Assembly (NCBI GenBank): GCA_913020705.1
Contig: CAJWBY010000182.1
Location: 1 to 8,093, forward strand
Length of the DNA: 8,093 nucleotides
Direction: 5' to 3'
Source of the DNA: an uncultured Colwellia sp.
GTDB lineage: Bacteria; Pseudomonadota; Gammaproteobacteria; Enterobacterales; Alteromonadaceae
Below, one piece after another: positions 1 through 6,380 of the stretch. Position numbers and translations under genes: made by a program. Position 1 is the stretch's first letter. Each line of letters starts with the position of its first letter. Below the pieces are notes generated by a model. The model was not told where the DNA came from, searched no databases, and saw nothing but the letters and a program-made list of their open reading frames with translations.

Positions 1-461
1 ATGAGCCTAATTTGGTGCGAATAGCCTTGTAGTATGAGTAATGATATCACTAGGATAATTATTGTCGACACAACCTTCCCTTTATCAACCAAAGTATCTC
101 CATATATCAGGCCGAAAACACCAAGTGTTAAAGATAAAACGACGAGAAAAAAACTTGAAAATGCAACTTTAGTCCGTCTATCTAAATATATTTCATAAAT
201 AATAATACCAACTAAAGCGGCAGCAATAAGTCGAGGCCAAACGATATAATGGTTAAAAGGTTCAAAAGAGTATCCATAAATTAAAAATGAAAAATATGCT
301 AAGTAACTGACATTAAATTGATTAATAGAAAGTAATTCTGTTGCTCCACCTTTTGTTCCTTCAACTTTCCTTTGCCAAATAGTTCTTACTTGTGAAAATA
401 CACCATACAAACTTACAAAAATAAAAAATAAAAAATGTATTTATACTGCCAAAAAAGTCAT
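1..461 (-). pseudogene. Multi-pass membrane protein, partial at left edge, stop at codon 7
   Basis: Reading the minus strand from an ATG at 461-459 gives MTFLAV, a TAA at 443-441, and then an uninterrupted frame to the window edge (about 146 codons). The frame is strongly protein-like. It has hydrophobic stretches starting IHFLFFIFVSLYG and NVSYLAYFSFLIYG, then HYIVWPRLIAAALVGIII, a basic DRRTK loop, and two more helices (FFLVVLSLTLGVFGL and IIILVISLLILQG), so about five membrane segments. The first hydrophobic segment spans the stop, which suggests a sense codon such as TAT or CAA became TAA, or a base-call error. The only in-frame start between the stop and the conserved-looking part is a TTG at 410-408 without a ribosome binding site; no in-frame ATG follows. 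The short polytopic fold with a WQRK-type loop recalls PQ-loop/SemiSWEET-like proteins, but I do not recognise the family and assign no function. The C terminus is outside the window. Confidence 0.6.
61..72. repeat. TTGTCGACA palindrome copy 1 (intragenic)
   Basis: ATTGTCGACACA contains the perfect 8-bp palindrome TGTCGACA and matches the 12-bp palindrome at 501-512 in 10 of 12 positions. It lies inside the coding frame of the left membrane protein, so it may be a coincidence of coding sequence. It is listed because two closer copies lie upstream of the same gene. Confidence 0.3.
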
Positions 462-500
462 AGTGATTTCTATATAATAAAAAACACTATTAAAACACAC

Positions 501-512
501 ATTGTCGACAAT
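501..512. promoter_or_regulatory. Perfect palindrome ATTGTCGACAAT, candidate operator
   Basis: A perfect 12-bp palindrome lies 40-51 bp upstream of the ATG of the leftward membrane gene, where a promoter or operator would be expected. A second copy with one mismatch is centred 61 bp further upstream. An even-length symmetrical site of this size is typical of a homodimeric repressor, for example of the GntR/FCD or TetR type. The cognate regulator is not visible in the window and I cannot assign one. Confidence 0.5.
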
Positions 513-561
513 AAGCAAAAACATAAAGCCATACTTGTCTATTTAATTAAATGGGAACTGT

Positions 562-573
562 TTTGTCGACAAT
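562..573. promoter_or_regulatory. Palindrome copy 3, TTTGTCGACAAT, candidate operator
   Basis: This matches the palindrome at 501-512 in 11 of 12 positions and keeps the 10-bp perfect core TTGTCGACAA at 563-572. It lies between the leftward membrane gene and the 3' end of norR, 101-112 bp upstream of the membrane gene's ATG. Paired sites 61 bp apart could be bridged by a repressor or mark separate promoter elements. The function is inferred from symmetry and repetition only. Confidence 0.45.
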
Positions 574-693
574 ACATCACGTTTTATAACATTGAACACA
601 TCCCCTAAAATGAGCTCAATAACAGATATGGTTTACCCAAAGTTCTAATAACATAGTTGATATTAAGATTTATTATTAACTCAATAATCTTGA

Positions 694-2274
694 TTAATTT
701 TCAATTACAGATTTAACTACCTGTATGTTTAATCGTTTAGCAATACGATTTAAATTGGCTCTGTCAGTAGATAATTTTCTCGCAGCTGCTGCCCAGTTAC
801 CATTTTCTTGAGTTAACGTTTGTCTAATTAACTTGCGTTGGAAACGATCTGTTTCGTCTCTGAGATTAGTTGTAGCAATTTCACTATTTACTAAGGTAGG
901 GGCATTTATTTGAGGTGATTTTCCATTTGAATTTATGCTAAGCGAGCCACAATCATTGCTTTCTATTGCAACAATATTTTTATCCATCTGGCGAGCTCTT
1001 GCTTTCAATGCCGCTCGACTGATCACATGCTCCAGCTCACGAACATTTCCGGGCCAACTGTATTGATCTAAATATGTAATCGTTTCAGCCGTAATCTTGA
1101 GTTGAAGTATCCCTAACTTTTGTTTTGTTTGCTCAACAAAATAACCACACAATAATTGAACATCTCCCACTCTTTCATGTAGTTGAGGCACTCTAATCGG
1201 ATAAACACTTAATCTATGATATAAATCTGCACGGAATCGGCCTACGTTTACCTCCTCTTTCAAATCCCGATTAGTTGCCGCGACAATACGAACATCAACC
1301 TCTTCGACATTATCTTGCCCTACAGGCTGAATTTCATTACTTTGTATTGCCCGTAAAATTTTACTTTGTGCAGCAATAGGAAGCTCCCCTATTTCATCTA
1401 AGAACAAGGTACCACTACTCGCTAAAGCAAATTTACCTAATCGATTTTTATCTGCTCCTGTAAAAGCTCCTTTTACATGACCGAAAAGCTCACTTTCTAT
1501 CAAATTTTCCGGTAACGCTGCACAGTTTACATAAACTAACGGACCATTTTTCCTTAAAGATTTTTGATGTAATGTACGAGCGACTAATTCCTTACCAACA
1601 CCCGTTTCACCATAGACAAGAATATTAAAGTCTGAAGGTGCAACAATATCTATTTCTTGTTTGAGTTTTTGCATGACAAGACTTTCACCAATTAATTCGC
1701 CGCCATCGCGTTTCCATGCTTCTTCGGTTAACTCTGAAACCACTTGCTTAGAATGAGCAGCCTGATTTTCTAATTGTTCAATGAGAAAGGCAGTATTAAG
1801 TGTTGCAGAAGCCATTGCTGAAATCACTTCTAGAGTACGTTCTGGAATATCTTCAAAAATATGAGGCGTTAAACTATCTATGGTTAATAAACCTAAAAGC
1901 TTGTCATCATAATAAAGTGGTAACCCCATGCAAGCATGAACAGGTAAATCTCCAGCACGGTCAACTAATAAGCCATCGTAAGGATCTGGTAATGGCGAAT
2001 CGGCAGCAAATCTAATGGGTGACTTTGATTTACATAATGCTGTAAACCTAGGATGCTCAGCAACATGAAATCGCCTTCCTAAGGTATCTCTACTTAAACC
2101 TTGTAAAGCGATTGGCTTAAGAATTTCGCCGTGATACGACAATAAGGCGACCGCATCGCAAACAATGGTTTTTCTCACGGTATCCAATAGTCGATCAAAT
2201 CGATCTTTAGTATTTAAACTACCCGCTAAGTTTAGTGCTAATTCAATTATAGCGCTTGATGAAATTTGGCTCAT
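694..2274 (-). CDS. norR: NorR, NO-responsive sigma54-dependent transcriptional activator
   Basis: This 526-aa protein is colinear with E. coli NorR. An N-terminal GAF domain (about 1-175) binds non-haem iron and senses NO. The residues corresponding to the proposed E. coli iron-site set are present: R88, D97 and D100 in DSPLPDPYDG, H113 and C115 in VHACMGLPL, and D133 in TIDS. The central AAA+ domain (about 192-425) has Walker A GETGVGKE at 222-229, the sigma54-contact loop GAFTGA at 269-274, Walker B LFLDEIGE at 290-297, ATNRDL near 333, and GNVRELEH at 409-416. A Ser/Asn-rich linker leads to a Fis-type helix-turn-helix (about 493-515, NWAAAARKL then RANLNRIAKRL). The start is supported by AAGGAG five bases upstream (minus strand, 2285-2280). 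The gene diverges from a small-protein/hmp operon with GT-N7-AC sites and a sigma54 promoter between them, which is the expected target. The protein is intact, with no motif missing. Confidence 0.97.
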   Translation of the reverse strand: MSQISSSAIIELALNLAGSLNTKDRFDRLLDTVRKTIVCDAVALLSYHGEILKPIALQGLSRDTLGRRFHVAEHPRFTALCKSKSPIRFAADSPLPDPYDGLLVDRAGDLPVHACMGLPLYYDDKLLGLLTIDSLTPHIFEDIPERTLEVISAMASATLNTAFLIEQLENQAAHSKQVVSELTEEAWKRDGGELIGESLVMQKLKQEIDIVAPSDFNILVYGETGVGKELVARTLHQKSLRKNGPLVYVNCAALPENLIESELFGHVKGAFTGADKNRLGKFALASSGTLFLDEIGELPIAAQSKILRAIQSNEIQPVGQDNVEEVDVRIVAATNRDLKEEVNVGRFRADLYHRLSVYPIRVPQLHERVGDVQLLCGYFVEQTKQKLGILQLKITAETITYLDQYSWPGNVRELEHVISRAALKARARQMDKNIVAIESNDCGSLSINSNGKSPQINAPTLVNSEIATTNLRDETDRFQRKLIRQTLTQENGNWAAAARKLSTDRANLNRIAKRLNIQVVKSVIEN

Positions 2275-2310
2275 ATCTGCTCCTTTATCATTATAACAAT
2301 ATCACTAACG

Positions 2311-2323
2311 AGTCTTTAAGACT
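2311..2323. promoter_or_regulatory. NorR-type binding site 1
   Basis: AGTCTTTAAGACT is a 13-bp palindrome around a central T and fits the NorR core GT-N7-AC (GT 2312-2313, AC 2321-2322). It is 37 bp from the norR start codon and about 108 bp upstream of the predicted sigma54 transcription start of the operon on the plus strand. Its closeness to norR would also suit autorepression, as described for E. coli norR. Identification rests on the motif plus the divergent norR/sigma54 context. Confidence 0.75.
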
Positions 2324-2332
2324 ACACAAAGA

Positions 2333-2351
2333 AAGAGTCACAAAGACTCTT
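2333..2351. promoter_or_regulatory. NorR-type binding site 2
   Basis: AAGAGTCACAAAGACTCTT is a perfect 7-bp inverted repeat around 5 bp. It contains GT-N7-AC (GT 2337-2338, AC 2346-2347) and shares the AGTC...GACT arms with site 1. The two centres are 25 bp apart and this centre is about 83 bp upstream of the predicted sigma54 start, a normal enhancer distance. A much weaker third candidate is centred 25 bp further on, near 2367. A partial IHF-like TATCAA (minus strand, 2388-2383) lies between the sites and the promoter. Confidence 0.75.
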
Positions 2352-2400
2352 TTATACAACAGGACAAGCTAAACCACTGATATTGATAACTTAATATTTT

Positions 2401-2416
2401 TGGCATCGACTTTGCA
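2401..2416 (+). promoter_or_regulatory. Sigma54 (-24/-12) promoter of the NO-detoxification operon
   Basis: TGGCATCGACTTTGCA matches the RpoN consensus TGGCAC-R-N4-TTGCA, with the invariant GG at 2402-2403 and GC at 2413-2414 in the required 10-bp register. Transcription would start near 2425-2426, about 54 nt before the first gene. It lies downstream of two NorR-type sites and beside norR, itself a sigma54 activator, so sequence and context agree. Confidence 0.92.
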
Positions 2417-2478
2417 ATATCAGAGTTACTAAACGTTATAACTATGCACTGATATAACACACATTTATGGAGTCATTT

Positions 2479-2751
2479 ATGTATTCACACTTTACTATCG
2501 CTAATTCATTACCCTCAATACCTAATGCTTTGAATTTTCAGAAGTGTTTAATTATTGGTAACTACTTGATGATTCTTTCAATATTTGTTGTTACTTCGAG
2601 TGTTTTGATAAATTTTATCTTCGAAGAGTCATTCGTAATTCCAGTGCAGATTGCTGCTCATATTGCCACGATAATTTTTGCTGCGCTCTTGAAAATTGGT
2701 TATGTACTTCGCTGTATTGGTCTTCATGGTTTTGGTAAAAGGAATTTTTAA
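2479..2751 (+). CDS. Small two-helix membrane protein, PpyR-like
   Basis: A 90-aa protein, first in the sigma54/NorR operon. The ATG at 2479 is preferred because GGAG (2469-2472) sits six bases before it. The upstream in-frame ATG at 2467 overlaps that GGAG, adds only MESF, and has no ribosome binding site. Two membrane helices are evident, about 24-48 and 53-79. The second contains a His in VQIAAHIATIIFAALLKIG followed by a basic end (LRC..., HGFGKRNF). Size, topology and position beside a NorR-type regulator and a flavohaemoglobin gene resemble PpyR of Pseudomonas aeruginosa, encoded next to fhp and fhpR. I recognise this from context and general pattern, not from an alignment. Its biochemical role is unknown; an NO-induced membrane sensor or modulator is possible. 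The stop is one base before the next gene's ATG, so the two are probably translationally coupled. Confidence 0.85.
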   Translation: MYSHFTIANSLPSIPNALNFQKCLIIGNYLMILSIFVVTSSVLINFIFEESFVIPVQIAAHIATIIFAALLKIGYVLRCIGLHGFGKRNF

Positions 2752-2752
2752 A

Positions 2753-2920
2753 ATGATAAATATTCAAGACTCAGAATCACTTCAATTAATACATGAACAG
2801 CAACCTCCAGTAGCCTTAAAACAACTTAACCAACACCGTATTTTTGATTTACATTTTACACATTATTTTCTCTTGTACGTTTCATTACCAATCGTTTCAA
2901 TAGCAATTTTGGCGGGATAA
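2753..2920 (+). CDS. 55-aa single-helix membrane protein of unknown function
   Basis: This starts with an ATG one base after the preceding stop, with AAGGA at 2739-2743 about nine bases upstream. That makes it the natural start rather than the in-frame ATG at 2696, which lies inside the upstream gene. The product MINIQDSESLQLIHEQQ... has a polar N-terminal part of about 30 residues and one C-terminal hydrophobic helix (about 36-54, ending LPIVSIAILAG), so it looks like a small tail-anchored or bitopic inner-membrane protein. Three His residues (H29, H34, H37) cluster just before the helix. It lies between the PpyR-like gene and hmp, so it should be NO-induced. I do not recognise a family. It could be a spurious ORF, but the spacing and ribosome binding site argue that it is translated. 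Confidence 0.6.
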   Translation: MINIQDSESLQLIHEQQPPVALKQLNQHRIFDLHFTHYFLLYVSLPIVSIAILAG

Positions 2921-3018
2921 CAAGAGTCACTATTATTCATTATCTTCACACTTAAAAGACAAGAACCTTTGTATTTTATTAACTATACAACTTATTAAAT
3001 TCACATTTAGGAATAACA

Positions 3019-4200
3019 ATGTTAACCGAACAACATATTCAAACAATAAAAAGTACTATCCCTCTCCTAGAAAATGCAGGCCCAGCGTTAACTAAACACT
3101 TTTATTCACGCATGTTCTCCCATGAGCCTGAATTGAAAAATATTTTTAATATGTCTAACCAGAATAATGGTAGGCAACAAGTAGCTCTTTTTGAAGCGAT
3201 TGCCGCTTATGCAAAAAACATTGAAAATGTCACTGTATTACAAAGTGCTGTAGAGCGGATTGCACAAAAACATACCAGCTTAAATATTCAATCTGAACAT
3301 TATGCAATTGTCGGTCACCATTTAATAGAAACACTTCGTGAATTGGCAGGAGATGTGTTCAGTAGCGACGTAGAAGAAGCATGGACTAAAGCTTATCAGT
3401 TTTTAGCACAAATATTTATCAGCAGAGAGTCAGAACTTTATCAACAAAGAGCTCAGGTTAAAGGTGGATGGCGAGATTCAAGAACATTCAAAGTCATAGA
3501 TAAAATTGTTGAATCTGAACTGGTTAAAAGCTTCATATTATCACCTGTAGATGAACAAGCCGTTATTGATTTTTGTCCTGGACAATACTTAGGTATCGAG
3601 GTAACGCCAACCTCAAATGATTATAAAGAAATTCGTCAGTATTCTTTATCCGATACCCCCAATGGTGAAACATATAGAATATCAGTTAAGAGAGAAACAG
3701 TCGGAATTCCAGGTAAAGTATCAAATCATTTACATGACGATATTAATATTGATGATGAAGTTAATCTTTATGCACCTGCCGGAGACTTTTTCTTTGTTAA
3801 TCGCAATAAACCCGTGGTACTTATTTCAGCAGGTGTTGGTATTACTCCTATGCAAGCGATATTAGAAACGTTAGGTGAGCAAAGCTATAACAAAAACGTG
3901 CAATATCTTCATGCTTGCGAAAACAGCCAGCAACATTCTTTCTTTACACGTACTACTGAAATTATAAGGAAAAACAACTGGCAACAACATATTTGGTATC
4001 AAAATGAAGAAAGTAATCTACAAAATACTTACCAAGGGTTTATGGATTTTTCTGGGATCACCCTCCCCATAAATGATGGTGATTTCTACTTATGTGGCCC
4101 TATTGGCTTTATGCAGTTTGCAAAAGAACAATTACTTACATTAAATGTTCCTGAAACTAACATTCATTATGAAGTCTTTGGCCCACACCAATATTTGTAA
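3019..4200 (+). CDS. hmp: Flavohaemoglobin, nitric oxide dioxygenase
   Basis: This 393-aa protein (E. coli Hmp has 396) oxidises NO with O2 and NAD(P)H to nitrate in the cytoplasm. The globin domain (about 1-137) has distal Y29 (HFYSRMF) and Q53 (GRQQVALF), proximal haem ligand H85 in IAQKHTS, and Y95 after it. The ferredoxin-reductase FAD domain (about 150-257) has RQYSLSDTPN at 206-215 and GKVSNHLHD at 232-240. The NAD(P)H domain has AGVGITPMQAIL at 271-282 and FYLCGPIGFM at 356-365. The C-terminal YEVFGPHQ (384-391) is the FAD-stacking tail. The start is supported by AGGA at 3009-3012, six bases upstream. It is the last gene of the NorR/sigma54 operon, 98 bp after the 55-aa gene; that gap shows no clear promoter or NorR site. 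A terminator follows at once. All catalytic residues are present. Confidence 0.97.
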   Translation: MLTEQHIQTIKSTIPLLENAGPALTKHFYSRMFSHEPELKNIFNMSNQNNGRQQVALFEAIAAYAKNIENVTVLQSAVERIAQKHTSLNIQSEHYAIVGHHLIETLRELAGDVFSSDVEEAWTKAYQFLAQIFISRESELYQQRAQVKGGWRDSRTFKVIDKIVESELVKSFILSPVDEQAVIDFCPGQYLGIEVTPTSNDYKEIRQYSLSDTPNGETYRISVKRETVGIPGKVSNHLHDDINIDDEVNLYAPAGDFFFVNRNKPVVLISAGVGITPMQAILETLGEQSYNKNVQYLHACENSQQHSFFTRTTEIIRKNNWQQHIWYQNEESNLQNTYQGFMDFSGITLPINDGDFYLCGPIGFMQFAKEQLLTLNVPETNIHYEVFGPHQYL

Positions 4201-4253
4201 TATGATCAGTTAAACAAACTGAACTTTAATTCCCATCAGATAAGCCAAAAATC

Positions 4254-4285
4254 AAAGCGGTATTTTATAAAATATCGCTTTTTTT
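4254..4285 (+). terminator. Rho-independent terminator after hmp
   Basis: A 12-bp stem (4254-4265 with 4270-4281, one G-T pair, CG-rich base AAAGCG/CGCTTT) closes a TATA loop and runs into seven T residues (4279-4285). It ends the operon and separates it from the binding-protein/kinase pair. Confidence 0.88.
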
Positions 4286-4330
4286 GTTCACAAAGTGGTT
4301 AGCAAATCATGCAAAATTAGACTAACCTTA

Positions 4331-4359
4331 TTACAAATGTTCATTTATATAACTATATA
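4331..4359 (+). promoter_or_regulatory. Candidate sigma70 promoter of the binding-protein/kinase pair
   Basis: TTACAA (4331-4336), a 17-bp spacer and TATATA (4354-4359) give a 3/6 and a 4/6 match to -35 and -10 in a very AT-rich stretch. Transcription from near 4366 would exclude the upstream GTG and ATG starts at 4295 and 4337 and leave a short leader to the ATG at 4391. The hmp terminator makes a separate promoter likely somewhere in 4286-4390. This precise assignment is tentative. Confidence 0.35.
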
Positions 4360-4390
4360 TATAAATAACTTACGAATCTTGGATATGGAT

Positions 4391-5602
4391 ATGCTGACTC
4401 GATTAATTTTGCTTTATTTATTTTTTTCGCCATTTAATGTTCTCGCGGATTCAAACACAACGCTAACTATATATCATGATGCTGATTATTCTTTAAATCA
4501 GGTATCTGCAAAAGCGATGCAAATGGGGTTACTCACTGCATTCGATGAAGTTAATAATGAAGTACAAGGATTTCGTTTAACACTCAAAGAGAAAAATCAT
4601 CGTGGTAACATTAAACGCAGTTTGTTAACGATGAAAAGTTTTGTAAATGATGAAGAAGCCTTATTTGTACTCGGCGGTCTTCATTCACCTCCATATATTA
4701 AAAACCGAAAATTTATTAATGAAAATCAAATTCCTCTTCTTGTGCCATGGGCCGCAGCTGGGCCCATTACACGTTACCCATCCAATATTAACTCGGTATT
4801 TCGGTTATCTGTTGACGATTCAAAAGCAGGTATTCGTATCAGTGAATTTGCACTCAATAATCTATCCTGTAAAAATCCACATTTATTATTAGAGGATACT
4901 CCTTGGGGGACGTCGAATCAGAAAACCATGTCGTCCTATTTGAAAGAAAAAGTTCCTTTCGGTGTGAGCATGTTCGGTTGGAATATTAAAGAAAACTCAG
5001 CGCGTATCTTGATCAGGAATATAATTTCAGAAAAGCATGATTGCGTTTTTCTAGTAGGAAATTTTAATGAAACGCACCAATTTATTGAAGCGATGATGGG
5101 AATGGATAAAGATAAAAAAATTCCTATCATAAGTCATTGGGGAGCTACCGGAGGTAATGTAGATCTAATATTTACAGAACAAGTAAAATCAGCCGTATCT
5201 TTTCACTTTATCCAGAGTTGTTATTCGCTTTCTTCATCCAATCAGTCACCCTTTCATCGTGCTGTTTTAGCAAGAGCAAAAAAACTATTTCCTGATGAGT
5301 TTATTTCTCCTGAGCAAGTTAAAGCACCAGCTGGCTTTATACATGCGTATGATCTTGGACGTTTAGCTATCTCAGCATTACAACAAATAATATTGACCGG
5401 TAACATTAAACAAGACCGTTTGTTATTCATACAAGCCTTAGAATCTTTACAAAAACCTGTACAAGGTCTTATAAAAAAATATGACCGCCCTTTCTCCTCA
5501 TGGAATGAACAACAACAAGATGCACATGAAGCGTTAAGATTGGAAAATTTTTGTATAGCTTCATTTGGCAAGCATAACCAAATTAATGTAACGGTAAATT
5601 AA
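4391..5602 (+). CDS. Periplasmic substrate-binding protein, branched-chain amino acid/amide type
   Basis: A 403-aa protein from the ATG at 4391. That start gives a clean signal peptide, MLTRLILLYLFFSPFNVLA, with likely cleavage VLA|DS after residue 19. GGA at 4381-4383 lies seven bases upstream. The ATG at 4385 is a near alternative. The longer in-frame GTG at 4295 would place 32 residues before the signal and lies just after the terminator, so I reject it. The mature part has the type I periplasmic-binding fold of the Peripla_BP_6 (LivJ/AmiC-like) group: MQMGLLTAFDEVN, then GFRLTLKEKNHRG, VLGGLHSPP as the usual ligand-loop position, IPLLVPWAAAGPITR, SVFRLSVDD, and a second lobe with CVFLVGNF and PIISHWGATG. 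No permease or ATPase gene is adjacent. The next gene, 5 nt away, encodes a sensor kinase, so it probably presents a ligand to that kinase, as LuxP does for LuxQ. The ligand is unknown. Confidence 0.9.
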   Translation: MLTRLILLYLFFSPFNVLADSNTTLTIYHDADYSLNQVSAKAMQMGLLTAFDEVNNEVQGFRLTLKEKNHRGNIKRSLLTMKSFVNDEEALFVLGGLHSPPYIKNRKFINENQIPLLVPWAAAGPITRYPSNINSVFRLSVDDSKAGIRISEFALNNLSCKNPHLLLEDTPWGTSNQKTMSSYLKEKVPFGVSMFGWNIKENSARILIRNIISEKHDCVFLVGNFNETHQFIEAMMGMDKDKKIPIISHWGATGGNVDLIFTEQVKSAVSFHFIQSCYSLSSSNQSPFHRAVLARAKKLFPDEFISPEQVKAPAGFIHAYDLGRLAISALQQIILTGNIKQDRLLFIQALESLQKPVQGLIKKYDRPFSSWNEQQQDAHEALRLENFCIASFGKHNQINVTVN

Positions 5603-5607
5603 TTAGC

Positions 5608-6291
5608 ATGGGCTTTATAAATAAGTTAAAAACAAAAGGAGGACTGGCGTATTTAGTGCTGTTATTAGGCTTTTTGTTTTCACTGTTAATCAATATTAAC
5701 TTCGTTTCAGAACGTGCAGTTTCCTCTTTAACACAACTTCAAGAAAGTCATACTAAATTGCAGGTTCAGTCGACATTTGATAATTTTAAACAATTTATCG
5801 AAAACCGTGTCAAGTTACTCGCTGAGCTTGCAGAATCGCCTACAGTTACGTCTAGTGTTATGGGAGTTGAAATTGCTTCGGCAAATCTTGCTGATTTACT
5901 CAATAAACGAGAAATATTAGGTGCTAAAGAAAATATTTACATTACCGATTTTATCGGTGAATTAATTTATCCAAAATCAGCATCAAGCTTTCCAAGGCCT
6001 TTATTACTTGAAGAAGTCATTGAAAAGAGAACACCACTTGTCTTAACAATTATTAAAGATGCAGAGCAACATTATTTCAGCATTACAATGCCCGTTAAGT
6101 ATAATAATTATGTAGAAGGTGTTATTACTTTTGATATTGTTAGCCAATCAATTGAAAAACTTTTATCTGAGCTAACAAAAGACAATATTTATGCCGTAAG
6201 TTTTGTTGATCAAAATGATTTGATTTTTCAAACGGCCCCGTTAAATGATTATTTTTTAATAATACATTTCCTATCGAAAATACCACAATAG
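5608..6291 (+). CDS. Sensor half of the kinase: TM1 plus periplasmic sensor domain
   Basis: If translation does not change frame, a 227-aa product results. It has a short basic cytoplasmic start (MGFINKLKTKGG), one membrane helix (about 12-31), and a periplasmic part with a long helix (TFDNFKQFIENRVKLLAELAESPTV trimmed to its pattern of amphipathic heptads) followed by alternating strands such as IYITDFIGELIYP and HYFSITMPVKY. This is the long-helix plus PAS-like layout of Cache-type sensors. The last ten or so residues after the T6 run (LIIHFLSKIPQ) are out of frame and meaningless. The product would be membrane-anchored but without a kinase, so it could bind the partner binding protein without signalling. 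The ribosome binding site is weak, and coupling to the upstream gene is likely. Confidence 0.55.
   Translation: MGFINKLKTKGGLAYLVLLLGFLFSLLININFVSERAVSSLTQLQESHTKLQVQSTFDNFKQFIENRVKLLAELAESPTVTSSVMGVEIASANLADLLNKREILGAKENIYITDFIGELIYPKSASSFPRPLLLEEVIEKRTPLVLTIIKDAEQHYFSITMPVKYNNYVEGVITFDIVSQSIEKLLSELTKDNIYAVSFVDQNDLIFQTAPLNDYFLIIHFLSKIPQ
6252..6258 (+). other. U UUU UUA slippery heptamer at the frameshift point
   Basis: In the upstream frame the codons are TAT TTT TTA, so the heptamer T TTT TTA is in the correct phase for tandem -1 slippage. After slipping, reading resumes AAT AAT ACA and enters the kinase frame without any stop. I see no convincing stem-loop or pseudoknot in the next 60 bases, which are AT-rich, and no upstream purine-rich stimulator. 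A simple T deletion from a T7 run would give the same picture. Confidence 0.4.
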
Positions 6292-6380
6292 CGTTAAATT
6301 TCTACACTTCAACGAGTAGGCTTCAAGAGGAACAGAGTCAGTATATTTGGCAAATTGGTAGCACGTTAACAGTAACGACT

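Noticed and set aside
665..691. Possible norR terminator hairpin (AAGATT.ATT with AAT.AATCTT)
   Set aside because: The stem is all A/T-rich with a bulge and lacks a T run on the norR side, so it is too weak to call.
2290..2295. TATAAT on the minus strand as a sigma70 -10 box for norR
   Set aside because: Transcription would begin at about 2283, inside the AAGGAG ribosome binding site and only about 9 nt before the ATG, and there is no good -35. The true norR promoter is probably further upstream within 2300-2400, but I cannot place it.
2333..2351. The same inverted repeat with flanking T/A runs as an intrinsic terminator
   Set aside because: No gene ends into it on either strand, and it fits the NorR GT-N7-AC pattern shared with the neighbouring palindrome.
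2696..2752. Longer start for the 55-aa gene beginning inside the PpyR-like gene
   Set aside because: No ribosome binding site precedes it, and the overlap is unnecessary because a well-spaced AAGGA serves the ATG at 2753.
4207..4221. CAGTTAAACAAACTG inverted repeat downstream of hmp, which also fits GT-N7-AC
   Set aside because: The arms differ from the AGTC/GACT arms of the two upstream sites, there is no sigma54 promoter nearby, and the bare GT-N7-AC pattern is common by chance.
4295..4390. Upstream GTG/ATG extension of the binding-protein gene
   Set aside because: It would put over 30 residues before a classic signal peptide and begins right after the hmp terminator, overlapping the candidate promoter.
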